Shown here: in pieces, positions 36,675-45,745 of the stretch
How the letters are laid out: every line of letters begins with the position of its first letter
How positions within the stretch are numbered: position 1 is the first letter of the stretch
Source of the DNA: Cellulosimicrobium cellulans
GTDB lineage: Bacteria > Actinomycetota > Actinomycetes > Actinomycetales > Cellulomonadaceae
Direction: 5' to 3'
DNA length: 64,000 nucleotides
Assembly: GCF_016907755.1 (NCBI RefSeq)
Contig: NZ_JAFBCN010000001.1
Span: 3,348,001-3,412,000 of the forward strand
Program-made: the position numbers and the translations under genes
Notes under the pieces: generated by a model
What the model was told of the DNA's origin: nothing
Databases searched by the model: none
The model's input: only the letters and a program-made list of their open reading frames with translations

Positions 36675-36879
36675 CGCGGGTGCGCTCCTGGGAGTGGCGT
36701 GCGGGTCGGGCCGCGCGCTCGGGGGCGGGCGCGCCGACGGTCGCTCTCGGGCGGGCGGGAGCCTCCATTGTCCCACGTCCGGCGTCGGGCACCCGCCCGC
36801 CCTGCGGGGCGCCGCGAGCCGACCTAGCGTGGAGGACCGGCCGGTCGCACCAGGCCGCCCGGTGACGAGAGGAGCGCTC

Positions 36880-37455
36880 ATGGCCCAGGACACCGCGCAC
36901 CGGACCCCCGGCCGCCCCCGCGGCCGTCGCGTGCTGGCGATCGTGACGAACTACGGGGTCGAGCAGGACGAGCTCGTCGTCCCCCTCGAGCACCTGCGCG
37001 GCGAGGGGGTGGAGGTCGACGTCGCCGCCGTGTCCGCCGACGACGTGCAGACCCTCGTGGGCGACAAGGACCCCGGTCGCACGGTCACGCCGACGCTCAC
37101 GCACGCCGACGCCGACCCCGCCGAGTACGACCTGCTGCTCGTGCCCGGCGGCACGATCAACGCCGACGCGCTGCGCCTCCAGGACGACGCCGTGAGCCTC
37201 GTCCGGGCGTTCACGACCGCGGGCAAGCCCGTCGCGGCGATCTGCCACGGCCCCTGGGCGCTCGTCGAGGCCGCGGCGGTCGAGGGCAAGACCCTCACGA
37301 GCTACCCGTCGCTCGAGACCGACGTGCTCAACGCGGGCGGGGCGTGGGTCGACCGATCGGTCGTGCGGGACGACGACGGCTACACGCTCGTCACGTCGCG
37401 CGACCCCGGGGACCTCGACGACTTCCTGCGCGAGGTGGACGCCGTCCTCGCCTGA
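36880..37455 (+). CDS. DJ-1/PfpI family protein
   Basis: A 191-residue class I glutamine-amidotransferase-like protein. [26 protein letters not shown] opens the flavodoxin-like fold and [15 protein letters not shown] holds the nucleophile elbow with the conserved Cys and adjacent His of the PfpI group. Members are deglycases, proteases or stress proteins. ATG at 36880 follows GAGAGGAG. The gene is divergent from lepA across a 205-bp gap in which no clear site was seen. Confidence 0.85.
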   Translation: MAQDTAHRTPGRPRGRRVLAIVTNYGVEQDELVVPLEHLRGEGVEVDVAAVSADDVQTLVGDKDPGRTVTPTLTHADADPAEYDLLLVPGGTINADALRLQDDAVSLVRAFTTAGKPVAAICHGPWALVEAAAVEGKTLTSYPSLETDVLNAGGAWVDRSVVRDDDGYTLVTSRDPGDLDDFLREVDAVLA

Positions 37456-37535
37456 GCGGTCCCGACCGAGGGGTCGTGCGGCCGAGACGTGCGTCGGGAC
37501 CGGCGCCGTGCGCCCGCCGCGGGCATACTCCCGCC

Positions 37536-38243
37536 ATGGACGACGCCCTCGACCACCTCGCGCTGCTGTCCCGCCTCCAGGACGCGTTCCTCGCGGAGGT
37601 GCCCGACGCCGACCCGCGGGCGCCGGTCCCGGCGTGCGGCGGGTGGCAGGTCCACGACCTCGTCGAGCACCTCGCGAGCGTCCACCACTGGGCGGCCGCG
37701 CAGGCCCGACGCCGGCGAGAGACGCCGCTCGGGCGCGGGCCGTTCGACCTCGCCCCGTTCTACGCCGAGCACGCGGCGGAGCTGCGCACGACGCTCGCCG
37801 CGCTCGACCCGGACGCCCCGGCGTGGACGCTCCTCGCACCGGACGACCCGGCGTCGACCGTGGGCTTCTGGCACCGCCGGCAGACGCACGAGACGCTCGT
37901 GCACCTGCACGACCTGCGCGCCTCCGGCGGTTCCACGGTGGACGACGTCGACCCCGCCGTCTGGGCGGACACCGTGGACGAGGTGGTCACGGTCATGGCG
38001 CCTCGCCAGGTCCGCCTCCGCCACGCGGAGCCGCCCGCCCGGCCCGTCGCGCTCCGGGCGTCCGACGCCGGGCGGTCGTGGGTCCTCGGCGGCGACGGCG
38101 AGCCCGCGGCGACCGCGTCAGCCCCCGCGCGCGAGCTCGCGCTCGTCCTGTGGGGACGGCTCTCGCCCGACACAGCGGGCGTCGGGGTCGATGGTGACGC
38201 CGGGGTGCTGGCCGCCGTGCTCTCCGGGCACATCACCCCCTGA
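37536..38243 (+). CDS. DinB-like maleylpyruvate isomerase-family protein
   Basis: A 235-residue protein with the N-terminal metal-binding helical domain of mycothiol-dependent maleylpyruvate isomerases: WQVHDLVEHLASVHHWAA carries the first His and HRRQTHETLVHLHDL the Glu/His pair that completes a metal triad. The C-terminal domain (from about residue 150) is of the SCP2-like type seen in this family. Such proteins are abundant in Actinobacteria and probably use mycothiol. The substrate is unknown. Confidence 0.75.
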   Translation: MDDALDHLALLSRLQDAFLAEVPDADPRAPVPACGGWQVHDLVEHLASVHHWAAAQARRRRETPLGRGPFDLAPFYAEHAAELRTTLAALDPDAPAWTLLAPDDPASTVGFWHRRQTHETLVHLHDLRASGGSTVDDVDPAVWADTVDEVVTVMAPRQVRLRHAEPPARPVALRASDAGRSWVLGGDGEPAATASAPARELALVLWGRLSPDTAGVGVDGDAGVLAAVLSGHITP

Positions 38244-38274
38244 CCGCCGCGCGACCGCCCGGTAGGGTGCGCGC

Positions 38275-38913
38275 GTGGCACGCAACCGATGGCTGGGACT
38301 ACTCACCGACGCGGCACGCGCCGTCGTCGCCGGGCTCACGCGCTCGTCGCAGGGCTCGCAGGGCGGCACGGGCACCGCGGCGACGCGCGCCCCCGGGAGG
38401 GAGCGGACACCGTCGGGTCGGACGCCGTCCCCGCGCCCCGGGCCGCGCCCGACGGCTCCGGCTCGCCCCGGCGCCCCGGCGCGGTCGGGAGCGGGCGGCG
38501 GCCGCACCAGCGCGTACCCCGGGGACTACGAGGGTCGCGTGCGCGCGCAGTACGCGCCGCGGCTCGACGGCGACCCGGACCCCGGGGAGATCGTCTGGAC
38601 CTGGGTTCCCTTCGAGGAGGACTTCTCGCAGGGCAAGGACCGGCCCGTGCTGCTGGTCGGGTCGGACGGCGCCTGGCTGCTGGGCGTCATGCTCACCAGC
38701 AAGGACCACTCGCGCGACGCCCGCGACGAGGCGCGCTGGGGCCGCCACTGGCTCGACATCGGGTCCGGCCCGTGGGACGCCAAGGGCCGCGACAGCGAGG
38801 TCCGGCTCGACCGCGTGCTCCGCGTCGACCCGGCCGCCGTCCGGCGCGAGGGCGCCGTCGTGGGCCGCGACGTCTTCGACCGCGTGGTCGCCGGCATCTC
38901 CCAGCACCGCTGA
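38275..38913 (+). CDS. PemK/MazF-like protein, solitary
   Basis: A 212-residue protein. The first 80 residues are Arg/Pro/Gly/Ser-rich and probably disordered. Residues about 95-205 match the PemK/MazF fold: DPGEIVWTWVPFEEDFSQGKDRPVLLVG corresponds to the G-D-I-V..Q-x-x-x-R-P start of MazF, and LLGVMLTSKDHS to its second strand region. MazF proteins are mRNA interferases with a small antitoxin partner, but no antitoxin gene is visible on either side. It may be a chromosomal relative with another role. GTG at 38275; 31 bp after the DinB-like gene. Confidence 0.65.
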   Translation: MARNRWLGLLTDAARAVVAGLTRSSQGSQGGTGTAATRAPGRERTPSGRTPSPRPGPRPTAPARPGAPARSGAGGGRTSAYPGDYEGRVRAQYAPRLDGDPDPGEIVWTWVPFEEDFSQGKDRPVLLVGSDGAWLLGVMLTSKDHSRDARDEARWGRHWLDIGSGPWDAKGRDSEVRLDRVLRVDPAAVRREGAVVGRDVFDRVVAGISQHR

Positions 38914-38924
38914 GCAGCCGCGGA

Positions 38925-38955
38925 TTGGAGTTCGGGCCCCGACCGCTGGTAGTCT
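38925..38955 (+). promoter_or_regulatory. Candidate rpsT promoter
   Basis: TTGGAG (38925-38930) and TAGTCT (38950-38955) are separated by 19 nt and lie about 140 nt upstream of rpsT, in the 180-bp gap after the MazF-like gene. The spacing is longer than ideal. The 5' UTR between promoter and gene holds a GC-rich inverted repeat (CCGCCCAGGTCGGCGGG, 38970-38986). Confidence 0.35.
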
Positions 38956-39093
38956 TGGTGGTCGCGTGTCCGCCCAGGTCGGCGGGCACAGCCCCAGCAC
39001 CTCTCCACGGGTTCCCCACCCCAGTCCCGGAGCTGGAGCCGCCCTCTACGACCTATCCGCTCGCTCCGGCGAACAGAACCAGAGAGTCCACAC

Positions 39094-39354
39094 GTGGCAA
39101 ACATCAAGTCCCAGATCAAGCGCATCCGTACGAACGAGAAGGCTCGCCTGCGCAACAAGGCGGTCAAGTCCGAGCTCAAGACGTACGTGCGCCGCGTGCG
39201 CGAGGCCGTCGCCGCGGGCGACAAGGACGCGGCGAACACCGCGCTCCAGGCTGCGTCGCGCAAGCTCGACAAGGCCGTCTCGAAGGGCGTCATCCACGCG
39301 AACCAGGCCGCGAACCGCAAGTCGGCCATCGCGAAGGCCGTCAACGCTCTCTGA
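39094..39354 (+). CDS. rpsT: 30S ribosomal protein S20
   Basis: An 86-residue basic helical ribosomal protein that binds 16S rRNA early in 30S assembly. [30 protein letters not shown] is the typical start, and the protein ends [22 protein letters not shown] at 39094 is used. A strong terminator follows, and the holA gene is convergent with it. Confidence 0.97.
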   Translation: MANIKSQIKRIRTNEKARLRNKAVKSELKTYVRRVREAVAAGDKDAANTALQAASRKLDKAVSKGVIHANQAANRKSAIAKAVNAL

Positions 39355-39415
39355 GCGCACGGTTCGCCTGCGTCGCCGTGACACGCTGAACGTCACGACG
39401 GCCGCACAGGCTTCC

Positions 39416-39457
39416 CACGGAGGGGCGTCGACCCGCACGGGTCGGCGCCCCTCCGTG
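39416..39457 (+). terminator. rpsT terminator
   Basis: Arms 39416-39434 and 39439-39457 (CACGGAGGGGCG.. with ..CGCCCCTCCGTG) pair over 19 positions with a single T-G wobble and a GCAC loop, 61 nt after the rpsT stop. Confidence 0.8.
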
Positions 39458-39463
39458 CGTGCG

Positions 39464-39526
39464 GCGGGAGAACGTCCTCGTCCAGCGAGGGAGAGCCGTG
39501 GTCCGGCGACGGAGAACCGTGGACCG
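39464..39526. repeat. Three degenerate 21-nt tandem units between rpsT and holA
   Basis: Units at 39485-39505 and 39506-39526 (GCGAGGGAGAGCCGTGGTCCG-like) agree at 18 of 21 positions; 39464-39484 is a more degenerate first copy sharing GCG-x-GGAGA. They lie between the rpsT terminator and the holA stop. The purpose is unknown. Confidence 0.5.
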
Positions 39527-39554
39527 CCGCTGAAGCCCGAGACGTCGAGCGCGC

Positions 39555-40565
39555 TCAGCGACCGTGGGCGCGGGCGATCGTGAGGACCGCACGCTCGACG
39601 GCGAACACCGGGTCCCGCCCCGCGCCCTTGACCTCGGCGTCGGCCTGCGCGACGGCGCTGATCGCCGTGGCGAGCCCTTCCGGGGTCCAGCCCGCGAGCT
39701 CGCGGCGCGCCCGGTCGACCTGCCAGGGGGCGAGACCGAGGTCCTTCGCCGCGACCCCGCCGCGGCCGCGCATCGCGCCGACCTTCGCGAGCGCGCGGAG
39801 CTTCATCGCGAGCGCCGCGACGAGGGGCACCGGGTCCGCGCCGGTGGCGAGCGCGTGCCGCAGGAGCGCGACGGCCTCCCCCGCGTTCCCGGCGACGGCG
39901 GCGTCCGCGACGCGGAACCCGGTCGCCTCGACCCGGCCTCCGTAGTACCGGTCCACGACGGCCTCGCTCACGGTGCCGTCCGTGTCCGTGACGAGCTGGC
40001 TGCAGGCCGCCGCGAGCTCGCGGAGGTCGTTGCCGACCGCCTCGACGAGGGCACGCACCCCCGAGGCGTCGATGCGTCGGCGGGCGCGGCGGAACTCGGC
40101 GGTGACGAAAGCCGTCTTGTCCGAGTCCTTCTTGATCGCCTCGACGGCGACCACCGGGGCCCCGCTCGCCTTGATCGCGTCGAGCATGCGCTTGCCCCGC
40201 ACCCCGCCCCCGTGCACGACGACGACGGTCGTCTCCGGGTCCGCGGTCGGGACGTAGTCCACGACGTCGGCGACGAGCGCGTCCGTCGCCGCCTCCGCGC
40301 CCTCGACCACGACGACCTTCGCCTCGCCGAACAACGACGGGCTCGCCGCGACGGTGAGCATCCCCGCCTGGTACGTGGCGCCCTCCATCGTGACCTTCTC
40401 GACCTCGGGGTCCCGCTCGCGCGCGAGCCCGACGATCGCGTCCACCGCCCGCTCGGCGAGGAGCGACTCGGGGCCCTGCACCAGCACGACCGGCGCGATC
40501 CTGACGTCGTCCCACGCGAGCGACGGGCCGGCGGACGGGCGGGCGGTGCGGGTCGGCGCGGGCAT
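39555..40565 (-). CDS. holA: DNA polymerase III subunit delta
   Basis: A 336-residue clamp-loader subunit that opens the beta clamp. RIAPVVLVQGPESLLAERAVDAIV is the typical N-terminus, FGEAKVVVVEGAE and VVVVHGGGVRGKRMLDAIK belong to domains I and II, and AVALLRHALATGADPVPLVAALAMKLRALAKV to the C-terminal collar domain. ATG at 40565. It follows comEC and comEA on the same strand, as in many Actinobacteria. Confidence 0.93.
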   Translation of the reverse strand: MPAPTRTARPSAGPSLAWDDVRIAPVVLVQGPESLLAERAVDAIVGLARERDPEVEKVTMEGATYQAGMLTVAASPSLFGEAKVVVVEGAEAATDALVADVVDYVPTADPETTVVVVHGGGVRGKRMLDAIKASGAPVVAVEAIKKDSDKTAFVTAEFRRARRRIDASGVRALVEAVGNDLRELAAACSQLVTDTDGTVSEAVVDRYYGGRVEATGFRVADAAVAGNAGEAVALLRHALATGADPVPLVAALAMKLRALAKVGAMRGRGGVAAKDLGLAPWQVDRARRELAGWTPEGLATAISAVAQADAEVKGAGRDPVFAVERAVLTIARAHGR

Positions 40566-40620
40566 GGCACCAGCCTCCCACGAGCCACCCACCCGGCGAG
40601 AACCCCGCCGCGTGTCCGGA

Positions 40621-40745
40621 CGCCCCGGGCTCGCCGTCCCCGGCTCCGCGGGCTCCGGGCTCCGCGGTCTCCGGCTACGCGGGCTCCGGCCACCCGGGCT
40701 CCGGCTCCGAGCTTCGAGTTCCGGACTCCGTCTACCGCGGTTCCG
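40621..40745. repeat. Low-complexity GGCTCCG repeat upstream of holA
   Basis: The 211-bp gap between comEC and holA contains a run of degenerate GGGCTCCG/GGTCTCCG/GGCTACG units (about a dozen over 120 bp). The end of the run (CCGCGGTTCCGGACGCATGCTTCTCAAG) leaves the pattern. No coding sense or terminator is apparent. Confidence 0.55.
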
Positions 40746-40776
40746 GACGCATGCTTCTCAAGCGTGGGCGCGTCGT

Positions 40777-43377
40777 TCAGCCGCAGCCCGCGGCGGCGAG
40801 GACGCCGTCGCGCACGACGAGCGCGAACGTCCCGCAGGTGTCGGTCCGCAGCACCGTCGCGCCGACGCCCCGGTAGAGGTCGAGCGCCCGGTCGGTCGGG
40901 TGCCCGTAGGTGTTCTCCCCCGAGCTGACGAGCGCGACCGTCGGGGAGAGCAGCCCGGCGAGGCGGTCGGACTGCGTCGCCGAGCCGTGGTGCGCGACCT
41001 TGACGACGTCGACCGGCCCGGAGCCGCGCTGCGCGAGGGTCCGCGCGAGGGCTGACTGGCCGGCGTCCTCGAGGTCGCCGAGCGCGACGACGTCCATCCC
41101 CGCCACGTGCAGGAGGAGCGCCACGCTCGCGTCGTTCGCGCCGCCGTCGGACTCCGTGGCGGCCCCGCCCGGTGACGCGGCACCGGACGCGGCGGACGAC
41201 GCGCCCGGTCCTGGCCCGGCGCCCGACGGTCCGCCGCCCACCCCGGCCTGGAGCGCCTCCCACCCGACGCCGGCGGCGGTGCCGTCACCGCCCTCGCTGC
41301 CGACGGTGCCTGCCGTCGCCACCTGGACCGGGACGCCCGCCTCCGCGAGCGCGGCGAGCGCCCGCTCGGCCTGCTCCGGGGGATCCGTCGTGGCGGTCAC
41401 GAGGGCGTGCTCGACCGTCCGGCCGCGGAGAACGGCGTCGAGTCCGCCCACGTGGTCGGCGTGGAAGTGGCTGAGGACGAGCAGGTCGACCCGGTCGACG
41501 CCGAGCCGGTCGAGGCAGCCACCCGCCGCGGTCCCTGGTGGCCCCACGTCGACGACGACCGCCGACCGGGGCCCGGAGCGCAGCACGAGGGCGTCACCCT
41601 GTCCGACGTCGCACGCGACCACCGCCCAGTCCGGCGGCACCGGTCCGGCCGTCACGACGAGCGGGCGCACGAGCACGACGACGAGCACGGCGAGCACCAC
41701 CACGGCGAGCCCGGCACCGACCACCTGCCCTGGTGTCCGACGAGGGCGTCTCGGCGCCGCGCCCGGCCACGGCGGGCGTCCGCGCTCGCCCGACATCCGC
41801 CGCCGGGCGGCGCGGACCGTCCGGGCGACGCGGTCGCGCAGGGGTGGCGACGTCGCGCGTCGGACGGCGCGGCGCTCCCCGGCCTCGCGCAGCGCGCGCG
41901 ATCGGAGCACGACGGTGAGCACCACCACGGTCGCGAGCGCCAGCAGGACCAGCCCGCCGACGCCCCCGGGCCAGGGCAGCCGCGCGCCCGGCAGACCCGC
42001 GAACGCCTCCGCGACGCCCGCGATCCACCCCGTGAAGATCCCCGCGGCCCATCCGAGCGCCGTCGCCGCGCCGGGCCACCACGGCGCGACGAGGGTCGCG
42101 AGGACTCCCAGGACGGTCGCGGGACCGAGCGCCGGGGCCGCAAGCAGGTTGGCGGGGACGGACCACGTGCTCACGCTCGGGTCGAGCAGGACGAGCACCG
42201 GGGCGCACGCGGCCTGGGCGGCGACGGGCACCGCGACCACGTGCGCGACGGTGCGCCCGCACCACGGCGCCATCCGGCGGGCGAGAGGCGTCGTGAGGAG
42301 CGCCAGCCCGGCCGTCGCCGCGACGGAGAGCACGAACCCGTACGAGCGGGCGAGCCCGGGGTCGAGGACGAGCAGGACGACGACGCCCGCCGCGAGCGCG
42401 GCGACGGCGCGCGACGGCCTGCCGAGCGCGATGCCGAGCACCCCGACGGCGCCCATCGCCGCGGCCCGCAGGACGCTGGGCTCGGGGTGGACGAGCACGA
42501 CGAAGCCCGCCATGGCCGTGCCGGTGACGACCACGCGCGCCCAGCGGGGCGCACGGGCGAGGACGCACAGCCCGGCGACGCAGGCCACGACGATCGCGAA
42601 GTGCCCGCCGGACACGGCCGTGACGTGCGTGAGCGACGTCGTGCGCATCGCCTCGTCCAGCGCGGGGTCGAGCCGCGAGGTGTCGCCGACCGCCACGCCC
42701 GGGACGAGACCCCGCGCCTGCGGGCTCAGCCCGTCCGTCGCGTCGAGGAGCCCCCGTCGCATGGCGTGCACGCCGCGCAGGAACGAACCCGTCGGCTCGA
42801 CGACGCGCGGCGCCCCCTCCGTCCGGAGCATCGTCCGGTCACCCTGGACGACGAGCCGGCCCGTCGCCACGACGGCGGCCCCGTACGCGAGGTCGTCCCA
42901 GCCGTCGCCGCTCCCCGTGACGACGACCGTGCCCGCCGCCGTGGTTGTCACGCCGCGCGCGGTGAGCTCGCGCAGGGAGACGCGCACCTCGTGACGGTCG
43001 GCGGCGCCCGACCACGGGTTCGTCCGCGGCACGACGGCGGAGCGCACGGTCGCGGTGACCGTCGCCGTGGCGCCCTGGCCGGCCAGGTCGGCGAGCGCCG
43101 CCCGGTCGGCGAGCTGTGTCCCCGCGGACAGGAGGACCGCCGCCGCGCAGGCCAGCACGAGGGCGGCCTGGCCCACCCCGCGTGCGACCAGACCACGACG
43201 GCTCGTCCCGTCACCTGTCGAACGTCTTCGCACCGCGGCGCCGCCCAGCAGCACGACGCCGAGCAGCACGACGGCGAGCGACGCGCCGCGCAGGGCCGCC
43301 GTCGGCGTCGTGCCGAGCGCGAGGAACGCCGTCCCCCAGGCCGCGAGCGCCGCCGGGACGAGCCGCAGGTCGGTCAC
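40777..43377 (-). CDS. comEC: ComEC/Rec2 DNA-uptake channel
   Basis: An 866-residue competence protein. N-terminal membrane helices flank an OB-fold-like DUF4131 segment, the ComEC competence domain follows (AVSGGHFAIV with the conserved HxAI-type motif, then about eight helices), and a C-terminal metallo-beta-lactamase domain holds LLVLSHFHADHVGGL and VVKVAHHGSATQS. A Gly/Ala/Ser-rich insert of about 45 residues interrupts that domain before NDASVALLL. ComEC imports single-stranded DNA. GTG at 43377 overlaps the comEA stop. Confidence 0.92.
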   Translation of the reverse strand: MTDLRLVPAALAAWGTAFLALGTTPTAALRGASLAVVLLGVVLLGGAAVRRRSTGDGTSRRGLVARGVGQAALVLACAAAVLLSAGTQLADRAALADLAGQGATATVTATVRSAVVPRTNPWSGAADRHEVRVSLRELTARGVTTTAAGTVVVTGSGDGWDDLAYGAAVVATGRLVVQGDRTMLRTEGAPRVVEPTGSFLRGVHAMRRGLLDATDGLSPQARGLVPGVAVGDTSRLDPALDEAMRTTSLTHVTAVSGGHFAIVVACVAGLCVLARAPRWARVVVTGTAMAGFVVLVHPEPSVLRAAAMGAVGVLGIALGRPSRAVAALAAGVVVLLVLDPGLARSYGFVLSVAATAGLALLTTPLARRMAPWCGRTVAHVVAVPVAAQAACAPVLVLLDPSVSTWSVPANLLAAPALGPATVLGVLATLVAPWWPGAATALGWAAGIFTGWIAGVAEAFAGLPGARLPWPGGVGGLVLLALATVVVLTVVLRSRALREAGERRAVRRATSPPLRDRVARTVRAARRRMSGERGRPPWPGAAPRRPRRTPGQVVGAGLAVVVLAVLVVVLVRPLVVTAGPVPPDWAVVACDVGQGDALVLRSGPRSAVVVDVGPPGTAAGGCLDRLGVDRVDLLVLSHFHADHVGGLDAVLRGRTVEHALVTATTDPPEQAERALAALAEAGVPVQVATAGTVGSEGGDGTAAGVGWEALQAGVGGGPSGAGPGPGASSAASGAASPGGAATESDGGANDASVALLLHVAGMDVVALGDLEDAGQSALARTLAQRGSGPVDVVKVAHHGSATQSDRLAGLLSPTVALVSSGENTYGHPTDRALDLYRGVGATVLRTDTCGTFALVVRDGVLAAAGCG

Positions 43378-44645
43378 ACGCGGACGAGGTCGCGCACGTC
43401 CGCGAGCACGGCGGGCCCGATCCCGCTCACCTCGCCGAGCTCGTCGACCGTCGTGAACGGACCGTTCTCCTCCCGCCACGCGACGATGCGCTCGGCGAGC
43501 ACGGGCCCGATCCCCGGCAGCGCGTCGAGCGCCGCGGCGTCGGCCGTGTTGAGGTCGACCGTGCCGTCCGCAGCGGTCCCGGCCGCCGGCGGTGCCGATC
43601 CCGTGGCCGGCACCGCCTCGCCGGGGCGCGGGACGACGATCTGCTCGCCGTCGGTCACCGTCCGGGCGAGGTTCAGCGCGGCGAGGTCGGCGTCGGCGGT
43701 CGCCCCGCCGGCGGCCTCGAGGGCGTCCGCGACGCGTGCGTCGGCGGCGACGGTCACGAGACCCGGGGTGACCACCTGACCCACGACGTGCACGACCACC
43801 CCGTCCGACGGCACGCCGTCGGCCCCGGTGCTCGCACCCGCGTCGTCGGCGCCGGCCGCCTCCCTCGCGGCACCGCCCACCGCCTCGTCGGCGTCCGACG
43901 AGATCGCGGGTTCCGCGTCGGGTCCCGTCGCCGCGCCCGCCGTGGGCGCGGCGTCGAGGGACGCGACGGGTGTGACGCCACCGGCCGGGGTCCGGACCAG
44001 CACGACCGCGGCGGCGAGGAGGAGCACGGCGACCAGCGCCGCCACGGCAACCCGGGGCCGCAGCGCCCACCGGCGCCGCCCCTCCTCTCCGAGCCCGGCG
44101 AACCCTGCGTGCGACGTGGGGTGCCCGTACGCCGCCGTGTACGCCGTCGACGCGGTCTGTGCGGCGCGGGACCGCAGGCGGTCGACCGACTCGGCGTCCG
44201 CGCCCTCGAACACGGTGGGCTCGTCGTCCCCCGTCCCGGGTTCTCCCGCGAGGTCGACACCCTGGCCCTCGTCCACGTCGGGACGCGGCGGGAGCCAACC
44301 GGCCGCCCGGTCGCCCGAGCCCTGCGCCCGACCGCGTCCGTGACGCTCAGCGCCGTCCGGCGCGGCCGGCACTCCCGGGAGAGCGGGAACCTCTCCGCCG
44401 GGGCCGGGTCCCGCGCCGTCTCCGGGGCCGAGCGCCGACGGCCTGAGACCGCCCGGCCACGGACCGACGTCGGGGTCGTCGGGCGGCCCTCCCTGCGGGA
44501 GGGCTGCGGTCGCCGGGTGCCACGCGAGCGCGGGCCGGCCGATCCCGGTCACGGCGCGCAGACGCTGCCGGACGACCGCTCCCTCCCGGGCGGGGTCGCG
44601 GCCGGGACGGGCGTGCTGACGCGGCTCGGGTCGTGGGGTGCTCAC
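43374..44645 (-). CDS. comEA: ComEA-like DNA-binding competence protein
   Basis: A 423-residue membrane-anchored DNA receptor. A long cytoplasmic Pro/Gly/Asp-rich N-terminal region (about 190 residues) precedes one membrane helix, a SLBB domain (VVVHVVGQVVTPGLVTVAADARVADALEAAGG) and a C-terminal helix-hairpin-helix pair (DLNTADAAALDALPGIGPVLAERIVAWR and ELGEVSGIGPAVLADV). The N-terminal extension is much longer than in Bacillus ComEA. It is coupled to comEC by GTGA. Confidence 0.9.
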   Translation of the reverse strand: MSTPRPEPRQHARPGRDPAREGAVVRQRLRAVTGIGRPALAWHPATAALPQGGPPDDPDVGPWPGGLRPSALGPGDGAGPGPGGEVPALPGVPAAPDGAERHGRGRAQGSGDRAAGWLPPRPDVDEGQGVDLAGEPGTGDDEPTVFEGADAESVDRLRSRAAQTASTAYTAAYGHPTSHAGFAGLGEEGRRRWALRPRVAVAALVAVLLLAAAVVLVRTPAGGVTPVASLDAAPTAGAATGPDAEPAISSDADEAVGGAAREAAGADDAGASTGADGVPSDGVVVHVVGQVVTPGLVTVAADARVADALEAAGGATADADLAALNLARTVTDGEQIVVPRPGEAVPATGSAPPAAGTAADGTVDLNTADAAALDALPGIGPVLAERIVAWREENGPFTTVDELGEVSGIGPAVLADVRDLVRV

Positions 44646-44701
44646 GCCGCGACCGTACGGAGTTCCGGCGGGGCGGGACCCGACGGCGAGTGCTCCTGTG
44701 G

Positions 44702-44727
44702 ACGGGACCGTCCGCGGACGGTCCTGT
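44702..44727 (-). terminator. Hairpin after degV
   Basis: ACGGGACCGTCC (44702-44713) and GGACGGTCCTGT (44716-44727) pair over 12 positions with one mismatch, in the gap between the degV stop (44780) and the comEA start. A terminator for degV is plausible. Confidence 0.45.
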
Positions 44728-44779
44728 GCACGGCCACGACCCGCCGGGCTCCGCCGGGAGACGGGGCCCGGGGGGTCTC

Positions 44780-45661
44780 TCAGCGCGTGGTCGAACGGTC
44801 CTCGACGCCCGAGCCGCGGTCCGCGAGCTCCGCGACGACGACGGCCAGCACGCCCGGTCCGACGTGAGCCCCCAGCACCGCGCTCACCGGGGTCACCACC
44901 ACGTCGAGGCCCGTGCGGGTGGTCAGCTCGGACGCGAGCCGGTACGCCCCGGCGTCGTCCCCGACGTGGTGGACCGCGAGTGCCGGCCGCGTGCGGCGCG
45001 CGGCAGACTCGACGGCGACCGTCGTCAGGCGCTCGACCGCCGCGGCCTTGGTCCGGACCTTCTGCACGACCTCGATCTTCCCGTCCCGGACGGCCAGCAG
45101 CGGCCGCACGCCGAGCACCGTCCCCAGCGCCGCCGACGCGGCACTGAGGCGTCCGCCACGACGGAGGTGGTCGAGCGAGTCGACGAGGAACACGGCGCGG
45201 CTCGCGTCGGCGACCTCGATGGCGCGCCGGGCGACGACGTCCGTGCTCTCCCCCGCCGCCGCGGCCCGGGCGGCGGCCTGCGCCGCGAAGCCCAGCCCCA
45301 TCGCGACGGTCCGGGAGTCAACGACCCGCACCGGGACCGGCGCGTCCGCCGCCGCGAGCGCGGCCGCGTGCACCGTGCCCGACAGCGCGCCCGAGAGGTG
45401 GACGGAGACGATCTCCCGCGCGCCCGCGGCGGCGGCCGCGGCGTACGCCTCGGCGAACGCGCGCGGCGTCGGCTGCGAGGTCGTGACCCGGCGACCGGCC
45501 TGGAGGTGCGCCGCCACGTCCTCGGCGGTGAGGCCCACCCCCTCGAGCGAGGACTCGTCGTCGACGATCACGTGCAGCGGGACGGAGCGGAGCCGCTCGT
45601 CGCGGACGGGCGGAAGGGAGGCCGTCGAGTCGGTGACGACGTGCACGTGGTGGTCGGTCAT
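44780..45661 (-). CDS. DegV family fatty-acid-binding protein
   Basis: A 293-residue DegV protein, of the fold that presents fatty acids to acyl-phosphate kinases (FakB-like). VVTDSTASLPPV is the N-terminal motif with the phosphate/carboxylate-binding Thr and Ser, TSQPTPRAFAEAYAAAAAAGA and IVSVHLSGALSGTVHAAALAA the second lipid-head-group loop, and VVDSRTVAMGLGFAAQAAA the third. Located next to the com genes as in other Micrococcales. ATG at 45661. Confidence 0.9.
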   Translation of the reverse strand: MTDHHVHVVTDSTASLPPVRDERLRSVPLHVIVDDESSLEGVGLTAEDVAAHLQAGRRVTTSQPTPRAFAEAYAAAAAAGAREIVSVHLSGALSGTVHAAALAAADAPVPVRVVDSRTVAMGLGFAAQAAARAAAAGESTDVVARRAIEVADASRAVFLVDSLDHLRRGGRLSAASAALGTVLGVRPLLAVRDGKIEVVQKVRTKAAAVERLTTVAVESAARRTRPALAVHHVGDDAGAYRLASELTTRTGLDVVVTPVSAVLGAHVGPGVLAVVVAELADRGSGVEDRSTTR

Positions 45662-45745
45662 GGCCGCGCCACCTTACGGCGCGCGCGGGACGTGCCGCAT
45701 CCCGGCCCGGCTGCGCCTGCGCGGTACCGCCCCTACGATCCGAGC

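Noticed and set aside
36675-36893. Longer LepA start 73 codons upstream
   Set aside because: The extra residues are Pro/Arg-rich and unlike any LepA, whereas the TTG at 36674 gives the family's standard N-terminus with an AGGAG upstream.
39464-39526. Possible CRISPR array
   Set aside because: Units are contiguous with no spacers and diverge from one another; no cas genes are present in the window.
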